Assembly: GCA_036245525.1 (NCBI GenBank)
Contig: BTPG01000002.1
Span: forward strand, 118,584,286-118,648,285
DNA from: Semisulcospira habei
Lineage: Eukaryota; Mollusca; Gastropoda; Semisulcospiridae
DNA: 64,000 nucleotides
Direction of reading: 5' to 3'
Shown: positions 30,452 to 41,515 of the stretch, piece after piece
Position numbering within the stretch: the first letter of the stretch is position 1
Layout: each line of letters starts with the position of its first letter
Position numbers and translations under genes: made by a program
The notes under the pieces: generated by a model
Seen by the model: the letters and a program-made list of their open reading frames with translations, nothing else
The model's database searches: none
What the model was told of the DNA's origin: nothing

Positions 30452-31746
30452 AACTACAGAGGAATCACCTTGCTGTCAGTACCAGGAAAGGTCTTCAACA
30501 GGATCATCCTAGAGAGAATGAAGAGCTCCGTTGACCCCCAGCTGAGAGACCAGCAAGCAGGATTCAGGAAGAACCGATCATGTACAGACCAGATCGCCAC
30601 TCTCCGCATCATCGTGGAACAGTCTCTGGAGTGGAGCTCCCCGCTGTACGTCAACTTTGTGGATTATGAGAAAGCATTTGACAGCGTGGACCGAGAGACT
30701 CTGTGGAAACTCCTACGACACTACGGTGTACCCACAAAGCTCGTCCGCCTGATCAAGAGCAGCTATGATGGCATGACATGTCGTGTGATCCACGAAGGGC
30801 AGTTCACCAGAGAGCTCCAGGTCAGAACTGGTTTCAGGCAGGGGTGTCTGCTGTCTCCGTTCCTCTTCCTACTGGCCATAGACTGGGTCATGAAGATGAC
30901 CACAGAGCACAGACGAAGTGGAATACAGTGGACACTGTGGACACAGCTTGACGACCTCGATTTTGCAGACGACTTGGCATTACTGTCCCACACTCATCAA
31001 CAAATGCAGGACAAGACCACGAGGCTTGCTGACATCTCGTCCCAAGTGGGCCTCACCATTCACAAACAGAAAACAAAGACAATGAGGCTGAACGCAACCA
31101 GGGAAGAACCAGTCTTGCTTGCTGGCACCCCGTTGGAGGAGGTGGAGTCCTTCACCTATCTCGGGAGCATCATAGACAAAAAAGGCGGCACTGATGCAGA
31201 TGTCAGAGCACGAATCGGTAAAGCCAGAGCAGCCTTTCTCCAGTTGAAAAAAGTGTGGAGTTCCAGAGAGCTGTCACAACACACCAAAGTCCGGATTTTC
31301 AACTCCAATGTAAAAGCAGTTCTCCTATATGGAGCAGAGACATGGAGATTGACAAAAACCACAGTCAACAGATCTTCATGAACAGTTGCCTTAGAAGAAT
31401 TTTGAAAATCCACTGGCCAGAGAAGATCAGCAACGTCAGACTCTGGGAGAGAACAGAGCAGATAACAGCAGAGAATAAAATTGGGCGAAGAAGATGGGGA
31501 TGGATCGGTCACAGTCTGAGAAAGCCAGCTTCCAGTATCACTAGGCAGGCATTGTCATGGAACCCCCAGGGAAAGAGGAAAAGAGGTACGCCGAGAAACT
31601 CCTGGCGTCGAGACCTCCAAGCAGACATCAAGAGACTGGGAACCACCTGGAGTAGAATCGAAGGAGAAGCACAGGACAGGAGTTGCTGGAGGTCTCTCGT
31701 CGACGGCCTATACCCGGGTAGGGGTGACAGGCGTAAGTAAGTAAGT
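30452..31746 (+). mobile_element. LINE B2, 5'-truncated
   Basis: Flanked by AAAAATTGCACC (30440-30451, 31747-31758), with a GTAAGTAAGTAAGT tail. The RT frame (30470-31381) is like B4 almost base for base, including GFRQGCLLSPF, but a 7-bp deletion near 31370 shifts the frame; the C-terminal part continues in another frame to 31740. It is inserted antisense to the CHD gene in the intron between exons 28068-28247 and 32002-32166. Confidence 0.92.
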
Positions 31747-32001
31747 AAAAATTGCACCCTAAATCTAAGGCACAGCTCGGACCAAGTTAAGTCAGCAAGA
31801 TGCATAGATTCTCAATAGCCCTAAGGGCTAATATTGGTAACCTCCAATTTAAGCATACATACACACAATAAAAATAATACTCCGAATTAAGTCTTCCACC
31901 TCATTTAGAAGCGGAAGAAACAGATGAGGAGGAATGGGAATCAAATCCCTCATTTTGTAGTAGAAGAAGAAGAAGATGAAGAAGAAGTAGAATCAACTCA
32001 C

Positions 32002-32166
32002 AGCGTTGACCGTCTTTTCTCCCCCCATGGACTGCAGCACTGCTTTGTCCAGCCCCAGCTTCAGCGAGGCCTTGTCAAACATTTCACGCTCGTACGAGTT
32101 GCGGCATATCAGGCGGTACACCTTCACAGCCTTGCTCTGGCCAATACGGTGACACCGTGCCTGGGC
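32002..32166 (-). CDS. CHD7/CHD8-like: CHD-type remodeller, exon 8 of the ten seen
   Basis: 55 codons, acceptor cctttcag, donor gtgagt. It begins [19 protein letters not shown], which includes helicase motif VI with its arginine fingers (Q..RCHRIGQ), and continues [20 protein letters not shown]. Motif VI contacts ATP bound by the first lobe. Phase 0 at both ends. Confidence 0.96.
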
Positions 32167-32302
32167 CTGAAAGGAGACCAAACAGATTGAGCGTAACCTG
32201 TTCAGTGTCTGTTGACACAGACTGTTTCTGCAATCTTCGTTAATTTGACATTAAAAAAACCCTACCTGTCCCAGGGAAATGAATTCAAATTGGTGTCAGC
32301 AA

Positions 32303-32414
32303 GAGGTATAGATTCTCATGAGCCCCCGCAATTGCAGGGGCTCATTATTTATTATTACATTATTATATGGTATTTATAAGGATTTATATGAGGCTCATGA
32401 AGATCTATATCTCT
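32303..32414. repeat. Foldback repeat with inner hairpin
   Basis: Outer arms AGAGGTATAGATTCTCATGAGCC (32303) and GGCTCATGAAGATCTATATCTCT (about 32392) are inverted. Inside the left arm is a hairpin, GAGCCCCCGCAATTGCAGGGGCTC. A related unpaired stretch is at 47795-47860. Confidence 0.6.
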
Positions 32415-32734
32415 TACAGATGTGTTCAAACGTTCTCGGCACTGAATGGGTTAATGCCATGCATGCTACAGAGTTATCAATAGCCGAGAGAAACTTTTAA
32501 CGACCCAAAAAACATTATTGTAAAAAGATAGATGATCATGATTGTTTTCACTTATTCAAACCTTACTATAGATGTATCATCACTAATTTTGAAGCTAAAA
32601 AAATATTCAAAATATCCATCCATTAGCATATTTTTTAATACAACATATTGTGCATGAGACCAGAGATTTTCAAAACCAACTACAACTGGAAATAAGTAAA
32701 CTTATTGCAAAATGAGACATGTTCATTGTAATTA

Positions 32735-33016
<282 letters not shown>

Positions 33017-33139
33017 TCACCAAGTGACAAAGAAAGACTAGAATAGAGAAAATTACAAATCTCAACTTCATTGTGTAACCTGTCTTCATAAAGTGTGTTT
33101 CTTTTTGGGTTACTTCCTTTCTGATTGGACTGGGACGGG

Positions 33140-33285
33140 AGGCTACTCTCAGCCCTAATGAGGGTTCCCCGAGTGCCTCCCGGGTGGTGAAGGAACACAA
33201 CAAGTTCTTAGGCTAAAATTGAGTAAGTAGTAGACACTTCCAGACAGTAATGTCATCGGTAATGTTTTTGAGGAAACAATTACAA
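33140..33285 (-). repeat. Solo DIRS-type terminal repeat
   Basis: Shares with the right end of DIRS1 the ordered words CGAGTGCCTCCCGGGT, ACACAAC..AGxTTAGGCTxAAATTGxGTAAG, CAGTAATGxCATxGGTAA and GTTTTTGAGGAAAC. No other DIRS sequence adjoins it, so it is a lone or highly deleted terminus of a third DIRS copy. Confidence 0.65.
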
Positions 33286-33341
33286 ATCTCAACTTCATTT
33301 TGTAACCTGTGTGTTTCTTTTTGGGTTACTTCCTTGATAAT

Positions 33342-33498
33342 GTCCAGGGTCACCCGGGTCAGCCCCACAGGGTGGGTTTTCCCCTCTATTCTGTTTCTAT
33401 CTACCCTTGGTCCACTCACCTGCGTTCTCCTTTTTTAAACTCTCCCTACTGTCTGCGCTGCCTGTAGCTCTTGATATTGGATGTGTTGCTAAATGAGC
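33342..33498 (+). mobile_element. SINE-like repeat S, truncated copy 5
   Basis: Matches the complement of the interior of copies 1-4 (CCAGGGTCACCC through TGGATGTGTTGCTAAATG) but lacks both ends and any target duplication. More diverged than the others, hence probably older. Confidence 0.8.
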
Positions 33499-33697
33499 AC
33501 TCACACATGTAGGGGCTCACGAGGTTCTTTGTCGCTTGGGAGTCAAGTGCTGTTTGCATTTTTCCGACAGACAAGGGGTTAATGACCCCCCCCCCCCACC
33601 CCCCGGTGGCGTATGCACAATGGGGGTTACACTTTCCACACACTAAAACAAGTGGAAGGTAAGAAAACTACACTAGATTTTAAGTCTAAAATAGTAC

Positions 33698-33774
33698 CTG
33701 GCTTAGAAAATCTGTCTATAGCCTCCTGGCGAAGATTTCCACGTATGCGGCCATCCAATCTCTCAAATGTGTAC
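33698..33774 (-). CDS. CHD7/CHD8-like: CHD-type remodeller, exon 6 of the ten seen
   Basis: 77 nt, acceptor gtacag, donor gtacta. It reads [20 protein letters not shown] then RFSKP, equivalent to the helicase motif IV region (DGxxxGxxRQxAIDRF) of SWI2/SNF2 ATPases. Split codons at both ends match exons 47481-47682 and 32813-32931. The upstream intron is 13.7 kb and contains the whole of DIRS2. Confidence 0.95.
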
Positions 33775-34324
33775 CTGTACGAGTAAAGTTTGAAACTGAA
33801 ATCAATCCAATTCCAGTCGTTTCCCCAGACTTGCCTACCACCATTTTTTTTTTATAGTATTCATAATCGCCCAAAATAGTATTCTTGGGGAAAAAAATAG
33901 TATTTTCATAAAATTGTAGCAGACTATTATCAAAACGAACAAACAATAGAAAAATCAATTTATACTGATAAACTAGACCATTCCGTACAACGACAACATG
34001 AAACATTTGCTTAAACATCTCGGTCATGGAATCTGCACAGGACAAAGGAAAATTTGAATCAACTATAAAACAAACCATCTAGATTTCAGCACTAGTAGCT
34101 TGTAGACGCAAAATTTTGCCTGCTTAGAAAACACAGCCTGTAAAATTAAGGCACACGTTTCTGGGCATCTGCCAGTCTCTTATGGATATTAGTTTGATAA
34201 ATGCTTTTCAATGTCATTTCGGCCACCATGGGCACATGAGAAGTCACTATTGCATATCATGCAGAATGCATAGGTTGGTCCTTTCTTCGACAGTCACCAA
34301 AATGTCCACTTTTTAGCATACTGT
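33775..34324. other. CHD intron, no recognised features
   Basis: AT-rich sequence between exon 33698-33774 and the DIRS2 terminus. The open frame 33716-34078 is mostly non-coding and overlaps the exon. Confidence 0.5.
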
Positions 34325-35299
34325 GGCAAAAAATGTATTTTTCTTTAAAATAATTTTTTTAAAAAAATACTTACCGATGGTATTACTGAGAGGAAGATAT
34401 ACTTAACCAGTGATGTTGCTAGAAATTTTCAGCATAGGCCAATTGGCCGATTCAGTCACAAACCTTTAGGACATTTTGAAAATCTTTCGGCCACCATTTT
34501 GACTAAGTTTTGGTTTCTTTTTTGACGGCATTTCGAAAACGAAAATGGTAATGTCGGAAGCACACCGTTAGCAACAAGCGGAGTTACTCTCTCTCTCTCT
34601 GCTGATGCATTTGTCGTCTGCTTGGCACTTCCGACACGCGATGCTCGACAATAACTCGTAACTCATAACACCTTTATTTATCCGATAGGAAATTAATATG
34701 GCCAGAAGCAATAACAGGGCTTCCGTTTTCACAACAGTTTAAAGGGTCTGTAGACCCCCAAGTATAAATTTTAGAGGGTACACAGACCCCTATCTGAGCA
34801 TTATAGAGGGTCCGCAGATCATGTTCCTTAAAATAAATGAACTCATTTCGCTCTCACCTCTAAATGTGTTGTGACAGTGTGTGTGTCCTTTCCATGATAC
34901 CGATTCTTTAACTGGTGAGCTATCGCGCAAAATCCTGTCTCCCTCGCTCTCTCTCTCTCTCACACACACAGAAAAACATATCTATTTATTTGTTTGTATG
35001 ATCGTTTGATAATGTATTGTAACAGAGAATATAGCGTTTTCTGCTAATGCGGCGGATTGACAACCAAAGTGTGACTTGTCTAAACTCTCTCTCTCTCTCC
35101 GTGTCACCGTGTGTGTGTGAACTGATGTACATAAAACTAAAAGTTTATTTCAACCCATTTAACCGCTCAGAAAGACATGTTTCTCTAATTTTTGCCTAAT
35201 AACTGTGTACCAGAAGATGAATAATAATAATAATAAATATGGCTACTTATATAGCGCTTATCCTTAAATAAGCTCTAAGCGCAAATAAAGAGTGGGAGT

Positions 35300-36980
35300 A
35301 CTTACTTACTTACGCCTGTCACCCCTACCCTGGTATAGGCCGTCGACGAGAGACCTCCAGCAACTCCTGTCCTGTGCTTCTCCTTCGATTCTACTCCAGG
35401 TGGTTCCCAGTCTCTTGATGTCTGCTTGGAGGTCTCGACGCCAGGAGTTTCTCGGCCTACCTCTTTTCCTCTTTCCCTGGGGGTTCCATGACAATGCCTG
35501 CCTAGTGATACTGGAAGCTGGCTTTCTCAGACTGTGACCGATCCATCCCCATCTTCTTCACCCAATTTCATTCTCTGCTGTTATATGCTCTGTTCTCTCC
35601 CAGATTCTGACGTTGCTGATCTTCTCTGGCCAGTGGATTTTCAAAATTCTTCTAAGGCAACTGTTCATGAAGGTCTGTACTCTGTTGACTGTGGTTTTTG
35701 TCAATCTCCAAGTCTCTGCTCCATATAGGAGAACTGCTTTTACATTGGAGTTAAAAAGCCGGACTTTGGTGTGTTGTGACAGCTCTCTGGAACTCCACAC
35801 TTTTTTCAACTGGAGAAATGCTGCTCTGGCTTTACCGATTCGTGCTCTGACATCTGCATCAGTGCCGCCTTTTTTGTCTATGATGCTCCCGAGATAGTTG
35901 AAGGACTCCACCTCCTCCAACGGGGTGCCAGCAAGCAAGACTGGTTCTTCCCTGGTTGCGTTCAGCCTCATTGTCTTTGTTTTCTGTTTGTGAATGGTGA
36001 GGCCCACTTGGGACGAGGTGTCAGCAAGCCTCGTGGTCTTGTCCTGCATTTGTTGATGAGTGTGGGACAGTAATGCCAAGTCATCTGCAAAATCGAGGTC
36101 GTCAAGCTGTGTCCACAGTGTCCACTGTATTCCACTTCGTCTGTGCTCTGTGGTCATCTTCATGACCCAGTCTATGGCCAGTAGGAAGAGGAACGGAGAC
36201 AGCAGACACCCCTGCCTGACACCAGTTCTGACCTGGAGCTCCCTGGTGAACTGCCCTTCGTGGATCACGCGACATGTCATGCCATCGTAGCTGCTCTTGA
36301 TCAGGCGGACGAGCTTTGTGGGTACACCGTAGTGTCGTAGGAGTTTCCACCGAGTCTCTCGGTCCACACTGTCAAATGCTTTCTCATAATCCACAAAGTT
36401 GACGTACAGCGGGGAGCTCCACTCCAGAGACTGTTCCACGATGATGCGGAGAGTGGCGATCTGGTCTGTACATGATCGGTTCTTCCTGAATCCTGCTTGC
36501 TGGTCTCTCAGCTGGGGGTCAACGGAGCTCTTCTGCGACTTCATTCTCTCTAGGATGATCCTGTTGAAGACCTTTCCTGGTACTGACAGCAAGGTGATTC
36601 CTCTGTAGTTGGAACACTTGCTGAGGTCGCCTTTCTTGGGAAGCTTGATTAGGTACCCCTCCTTCCAGTCAGCCGGCATCACCTCTTCCCAGATCTTTCC
36701 AAACAGTGGGTACAGCATCTCCACTGTCGTCTCTAGGTCTGCTTTCAGAGACTCCGCTGGGATGCCATCTGGGCCTGCTGCTTTGCCGTTCTTCAAAAAT
36801 GCCACTGCTCTTCTGATCTCTTCCCGGCTGGGTCTGTCACAGCTGATGGGTAGGTCGGTCTCTGCCGGCTGGATGTCTGGGGGGTCGGGTGGGCTAGGTC
36901 TGTTCAGTAACTCTTCAAAATACCCGGCCCATCTGTCGAGTTGGTCTGCTCTGTCTGCAATAGGCTTGCCTTCTTTGTCT
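35300..36980 (-). mobile_element. LINE B3, 5'-truncated
   Basis: Flanked by GAGTGGGAGT (35290-35299, 36981-36990). The RT frame 36980-35558 is open over about 475 codons and includes the pre-RT segment ELLNRPSPPDPPDIQPAETD, VRQGCLLSPFL and FADDLALLS. A frameshift near 35555 separates the last 62 codons (35494-35306). Compared with B1 it has three extra codons (after ILERMKS) and one fewer Glu in IWEEEVM. Confidence 0.92.
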
Positions 36981-37151
36981 GAGTGGGAGTGGAGAGGGTC
37001 ATAAAACCAAAGAAACAACGGATTCTACAATACACACTCACGCACGCGCGCACACACACACACAGGTACATAATGGCAAAGAACTGAGCTACATTTGGGT
37101 ATCGAACAGGTGGGTCTTTAGGGCAGATTTAAAGGCAGTGAATGAGGAAGA

Positions 37152-37537
37152 TTGATTGATTGTACATTGCTTAACGTCCCGACAGCAACAAGGCTTTCTC
37201 AGGACGTGCCTGCACTGCTTGTGAAAAAAAAAAAGCTAAACAGAAAATTGAATGTATGTCGCCAGCCGGTCAAATACGTTAAATAAACCTACAACATGGG
37301 GCCTAAATAAGGCTAAGACCATTTAGCAACACACATCCAATATCAAGAGCTACAGGCAGTGCAGACAGTAGGGAGAGTTTTAAAAAGGCAAATACAGGTG
37401 AATGGACAAAGGGTAGACAGAAACACATGCCCCAGAATAGAGAGAAAAACCCACCCTGTGGGGCTGACCAGGGTGACCCTGAGAACTAAAAAATACCTAA
37501 CCCCACCCAAGTCCCCCAGGGCAGACCCGGGTGGGGT
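37152..37537 (-). mobile_element. SINE-like repeat S, copy 2
   Basis: Flanked by the 14-bp duplication GTGAATGAGGAAGA (37138-37151, 37538-37551). Full length with the CAAT tail on the low-coordinate side; inserted in the 3' UTR of LINE E. Confidence 0.92.
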
Positions 37538-37739
37538 GTGAATGAGGAAGAATGTCTGATGTCTATAGGTAGATAGTTCCAGACAATGGGTCCAACGTGC
37601 GCAAAACAAGTCACCTCTGGTTTCGTATTTGAAGAGCGGGACTCTGAGAAGGCGCGTGCCACTACTTGAACTGAGGGAGCAGGAGGGAGTGTATAGTTGA
37701 AGATCAGCGAGATAGGCAGGGGTAGAGTAGTTAATAGCT

Positions 37740-37988
37740 TTGGTATCAGTTTCAGCCCACTTAATCAAATTTCAAATACAAACGATTTTGAATTTCCAAA
37801 AACTACAGTAGCTCGCTTGAGCTTGCCCTTAGCACCACGTGAATGTTCTGTGTTTTTGTACGTACAGTGTGTGAGTGAATGCGCGTGATTCACGTGAGCG
37901 TGCTTGTTGGGTTCAGTTCGCGGCGGCGCTTTGAGCCGATTTTCAATTGGGATAAAGCGCCTATTTAATGCGCTTATTATTATTATTA
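37740..37988 (+). mobile_element. Short retroposon R, copy 1 (ATT tail)
   Basis: Flanked by TTAATAGCT (37731-37739, 37989-37997), with an ATT-repeat tail. Its last part GGCGCTTTATCCCAATTGAA (inverted elsewhere) and ATGCGCTTATTATT resembles the 3' tail of LINE E, suggesting mobilisation by that LINE. A second copy, inverted, lies at 50567-50813. Confidence 0.85.
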
Positions 37989-39162
37989 TTAATAGCTAAG
38001 CTTTGTAGCACAGACAGGCGATTTTGTACGAGATTCGTTGTTTGACTGGCAGCCAATGAAGTTGTCTCAGAATAGGAGTGATGGCGGGCTGATGCTGTGA
38101 GGCGCGGACGATGAGACGTGCAGCACAATTCTGAACTCGCAATTTCTGAATGAGAAACTGAGGGAGGTCAGCTAAGAGAGCATTGCGGGACAAGACTAAA
38201 GATGGATCGACCACGATTTTTAAAACAAAACTGACAAACTTATTTCTGTTAAAATTTCTGGAAGCTGCGTGTATTTCCATGGCTAAAGCACGACGGCACA
38301 CGAATGGCATGCGCAATGTGCACTGAGGCAAACTCAAAAAGCAAGTCTCAAAACTGCGTCGCAGCAGCGGTGCCACACACGGCCCAGTTGTATCATATCT
38401 GGTACTGTCGCTTGTCGATAGAGATGGGGGTGTCGAAGTGCAACTTTCTTCTTAGCGATTATTAAGATCAGACGGTGCTGGATTGAAGAATCCGAAGCAT
38501 TCCAGCTTCCTTTGCTTTTTCTCCGCCATTTACAACTTCGTTCAATATCGAAAGTGAAACGCACGATGCCGTATCCCATAATAGTATGTATGGTGACGTC
38601 ACAGCAAGTAACGCGTTCAACATGTAGCGCGCACTTTGTAATAACATGCTGACACCACACATAAACTAACAGTTTGCCCGCCCAGTTACACTCGCACGGA
38701 TCCCGGAGTCGGGTCGATTCTGAACGCAGCCGCGACTGAGTGAGCGAGTTAACGAACCAAATCATCACTAAAAATAGAACGACTGTCAACGACCTGTTAT
38801 GGTACGCACGGTGGCGCAAGGACAATGCGTCTCGGACGCAGATGCACTGAATTTTAGTGCGTCTGACTACCCCTCGGTTACATTTTCAGTACATGATTGA
38901 GTTTTAATGCGTCATAGACGCACAGACGCACTAAAACGGAAGCCCTGAATAATAACGAAACAGACATGAGACAAGCAAACAAAAAACCGACAAAGGGTGG
39001 CCGAATGAGGCGTAAAACCTTAGGACAGCGGGCCGATCAGAACGCCACTCTTTCGGACATTTTGGAAATTTATCGGTGAATGGCCGATTTGCCGACGAAA
39101 ACGACATCACTGCTTAACCTGACAATTTCAGTCTCCAAAATTTGTTGTGTGTTGCCACACAA

Positions 39163-39666
39163 CCAGGGACGTAACTCTAGCAAGCAGTTACCTAATCCCC
39201 CCGAGTGTCCTCCCTATTCTCCGAGTAACCTCCCTTCCAAATCTCGCGAGAGGCCGTTATTTCCAGTTCTATCTGAGCTAACATGCGGCAAGCGGGGAAG
39301 GTGGGAGGGAAGTTTGAGTAATACCATCGGTAAGTATTTTTTGAACAAATTTATTTTAAAGAAAAATACATTTATTTCTTCAAAATTGTTACCGATGGTA
39401 TTACTGAGAGGAAGAACCAGGGACGTTAACTCTAGCAGTTACCTAATCCCCCGAGTGTCCTCCCTATCCTCCGAGTAACCTCCCTTCCAAATCTCGCGAG
39501 AGGCCGTTATTTCCAGTTCTATCTGAGCTGACATGCAGCAAGCGGGGAAGGTGGGAGGGAAGTTTGAGTAATACCATCGGTAAGTATTTTTTTAACAAAT
39601 TTATTTTAAAGAAAAATACATTTATTTCTTCAAAATCGTTACCGATGGTATTACTGAGAGGAAGAA
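39163..39666. repeat. Tandem duplication of DIRS2 terminal sequence
   Basis: Two direct units of about 250 bp (39163-39416, 39417-39666), from CCAGGGACG to TTACTGAGAGGAAGAA, differ at only a few bases (for example CTAACATGCGGC vs CTGACATGCAGC). Each contains CTCGCGAGAGGCCGTTATTTC. The right terminus (46651-46850) has one unit. Confidence 0.92.
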
Positions 39667-39771
39667 TTAAAAAGAGGGGGAGGGTGCCGCTCAAGGGTCA
39701 ATGCCCCCAGGTAACTGTTTAGCTAGACCCCTGGCCGGGGCACACTCCCGACAATTTCAGTCAAGTGTTAC

Positions 39772-40560
39772 CTACGGCGCCGCCAGCGCCGGGAGGGAGT
39801 GTTGAGCCACGGCAACGTCACCCACCAGAGCCAGGTTGTGCCGCTGGCTGGAGAGGTCACGCAAGTAAAAACGGGCGAAAGTAGATTCGGCCCGCCAGCC
39901 CACAGCCACCACAATGTCCTTCACGGCGCAGTTATGGTCGAACGCGACACTCGTGGAGACAGCCCGGATCTCGTGTGCCTGAATCCGCAGCCTCTTCGCT
40001 CCCACAGGCGAGAGGTCATTGTAAGCAGAACGGATAACTCCATGCAGCCAAGCGGAGATCGTTTGGGCAGATATATCGTGCCGGTTCGGAACCAAGGGCA
40101 AGAAAAGGCGTGAACAACCCCGCCGAAAGGGCTTTGACCGGCGGAGATAGATTTTTAACGCCCGAACCGGATCCTGTTGTCTGACGTTGCGGGGCGTGTC
40201 AGGACCCCGAAGAGGACGAATAGTGATCAGTTGAGGGGCAGCTGAGGGTAAGCCGATTTTTAGCCAAAAAGGAAGGGTTAGTAAATGAACCGAGCCATCG
40301 GCCCGGAGCTGCAGGCAAGACGGAAGTACAGAGAGAGCGTGGAGCTCACTCACGCGAGAAGCTGTTAGCAGGACTTCCTCGTCAAGTCTGAGAACCGAGC
40401 CAAGTGCAGCGGTTCAAAACGAGCAGAGTTGAGCCATGTTAACACCCACGCAAGGTCCCAACGTGGGAGTAGTGATCGGGTCACTGGTTACCGGAGATCA
40501 AAATGAGCCATGAGGTCCGCGAGGTCCTTGCTAGATCCCGGATCGGGTCGACCCAAATGG
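39772..40560 (-). CDS. DIRS2 tyrosine recombinase (C-terminal catalytic part)
   Basis: The open frame 40353-39772 (193 codons) shows the signature of phage-integrase-type recombinases: SAQTISAWLHGVIRSAYNDL, then IQAHEIRAVSTSVAF (H-x-x-R box), and VGWRAESTFARFYLRDL, where the Tyr is the candidate nucleophile and the Trp occupies the H/W position. The first catalytic Arg is probably in the upstream part; sequence to 40560 is homologous but broken, and hAT H6 interrupts before it. The enzyme would integrate circular cDNA without target duplication. Confidence 0.85.
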
Positions 40561-40567
40561 CGGTAAG

Positions 40568-41011
40568 CAGAGATGTTTACCCAAAAAAAAAATATGGAGT
40601 AATGGGCTATGCCAGAAAGAGTATCTTGGGTAAAAAAAAGTAATGCTTTCTGTCAGCACATTTGATCGTTCTCAAACACAATCTCACTCAACAAGTTCTT
40701 ACAAAGCCTTGCAGTTTTTATTTGCACTCGAAATGAGATACAAGTGAAAAGAAAAAAAAATCACTGTGTTAATTCCGGCATGCCTACCCTCAATTTGAAG
40801 TTTCAGTATTAGCTATTTGAAATTTCAGAAATACTATTAAAATTTCAGTAATACTATTATTATTGTTACCTATTATTTCTGCACTGTTTTTTTATATTGT
40901 GCCTTTTATATTAGCACGAGTGCAAAAATAAAAATGACACACACACATCACTAACCAGGACACATATAGTTTGCACATCTCTGTAATGGGTTAAATAATG
41001 GTTGCCCCCCC

Positions 41012-41043
<32 letters not shown>

Positions 41044-41515
41044 TAATTTTGTGAATTTTTTTTAAAAACTTGCACATTGCGAAATTTTCTGATCATTGCA
41101 CTTAGGTCCAACCAAGGGAAAGCAGTCACCGACAGGTTGGTTTAAATAAAGGGACGTAATCGAGCAAATTGTCCTAGTGTGCTTACTCCCCTTGTTATTG
41201 TTTTAATTTGACTAACTCCAACATTTACTTTATTTCTAGATTTAAAAGGCAACTAATATTAATGATAAATTAGGAAATCATATAAATTATTATTTTATGT
41301 ACTAATGTTGGATCTGGTCATGGACCCGGTTATGTTTTGAAGTAGGATTTTGTTTGATCCTCACTTTCTAAGAAAAAAAAGCAAATTGGAATATGATTTC
41401 AAAAATTGTAGTTTTTGTTTTAAATAATCTAATAGTGTGAAAAAAATCGTAGTGGCGTAATCTATGCCAAAAATCGTAAGCAATTACTCCAAAATCGTAA
41501 GGGTAAACATCTCTG
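40568..41515. mobile_element. hAT-type element H6
   Basis: The ends are CAGAGATGTTTACCC and GGGTAAACATCTCTG, with a 6-bp duplication GGTAAG (40562-40567, 41516-41521). The interior is AT-rich with a C run and CA repeat (41006-41041). No coding was recognised. Confidence 0.9.

Larger units (their letters stand above)
35219..38198 (-). mobile_element. LINE E (CR1/L2-like) 3' fragment, split by three insertions
   Basis: The minus strand reads FLIQKLRVQNCAARLIVRAS, then LRQLHWLPVKQRISYKIACL, and after repeat R1 continues STPAYLADLQLYTPSCSL and LFKYETRGDLFCARWTHCLE: the typical end of CR1/L2/Rex1 ORF2. It has an ATT-repeat 3' tail (35219-35234) after GCGCTATATAAGTAGCC-like sequence. Insertions are R1 (37740-37988), SINE-like S2 (37152-37537) and LINE B3 (35300-36980). 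The 5' limit is uncertain (AAGATG near 38195 may be the target duplication). Confidence 0.75.
34715..38947. mobile_element. hAT-type element H5 inside H4
   Basis: The ends are CAGGGCTTCCGTTTT and AAAACGGAAGCCCTG, with a 5-bp duplication AATAA (34710-34714, 38948-38952). Near the left end three GGGTCTGTAGACCCC-like words recur; near the right end AGACGCA..GACGCACTAAAA words recur, possibly transposase-binding subterminal repeats. The body is filled by LINE E. A minus frame at 38825-38334 (163 codons) is not recognised. Confidence 0.85.
34408..39112. mobile_element. hAT-type element H4 (host of H5 and LINE insertions)
   Basis: The ends are CAGTGATGTTG and CGACATCACTG, with a 6-bp duplication CTTAAC (34402-34407, 39113-39118). 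It interrupts the DIRS2 terminal repeat: sequence matching the opposite terminus reads straight across when H4 is removed. Its own sequence is only about 310 bp on the left and 165 bp on the right of H5 and has no coding. Confidence 0.9.

Noticed and set aside
39163..39666. LTRs of a retrotransposon
   Set aside because: The direct units are adjacent, not flanking an internal region, and belong to a DIRS terminus as shown by the inverted partner at 46651-46850.
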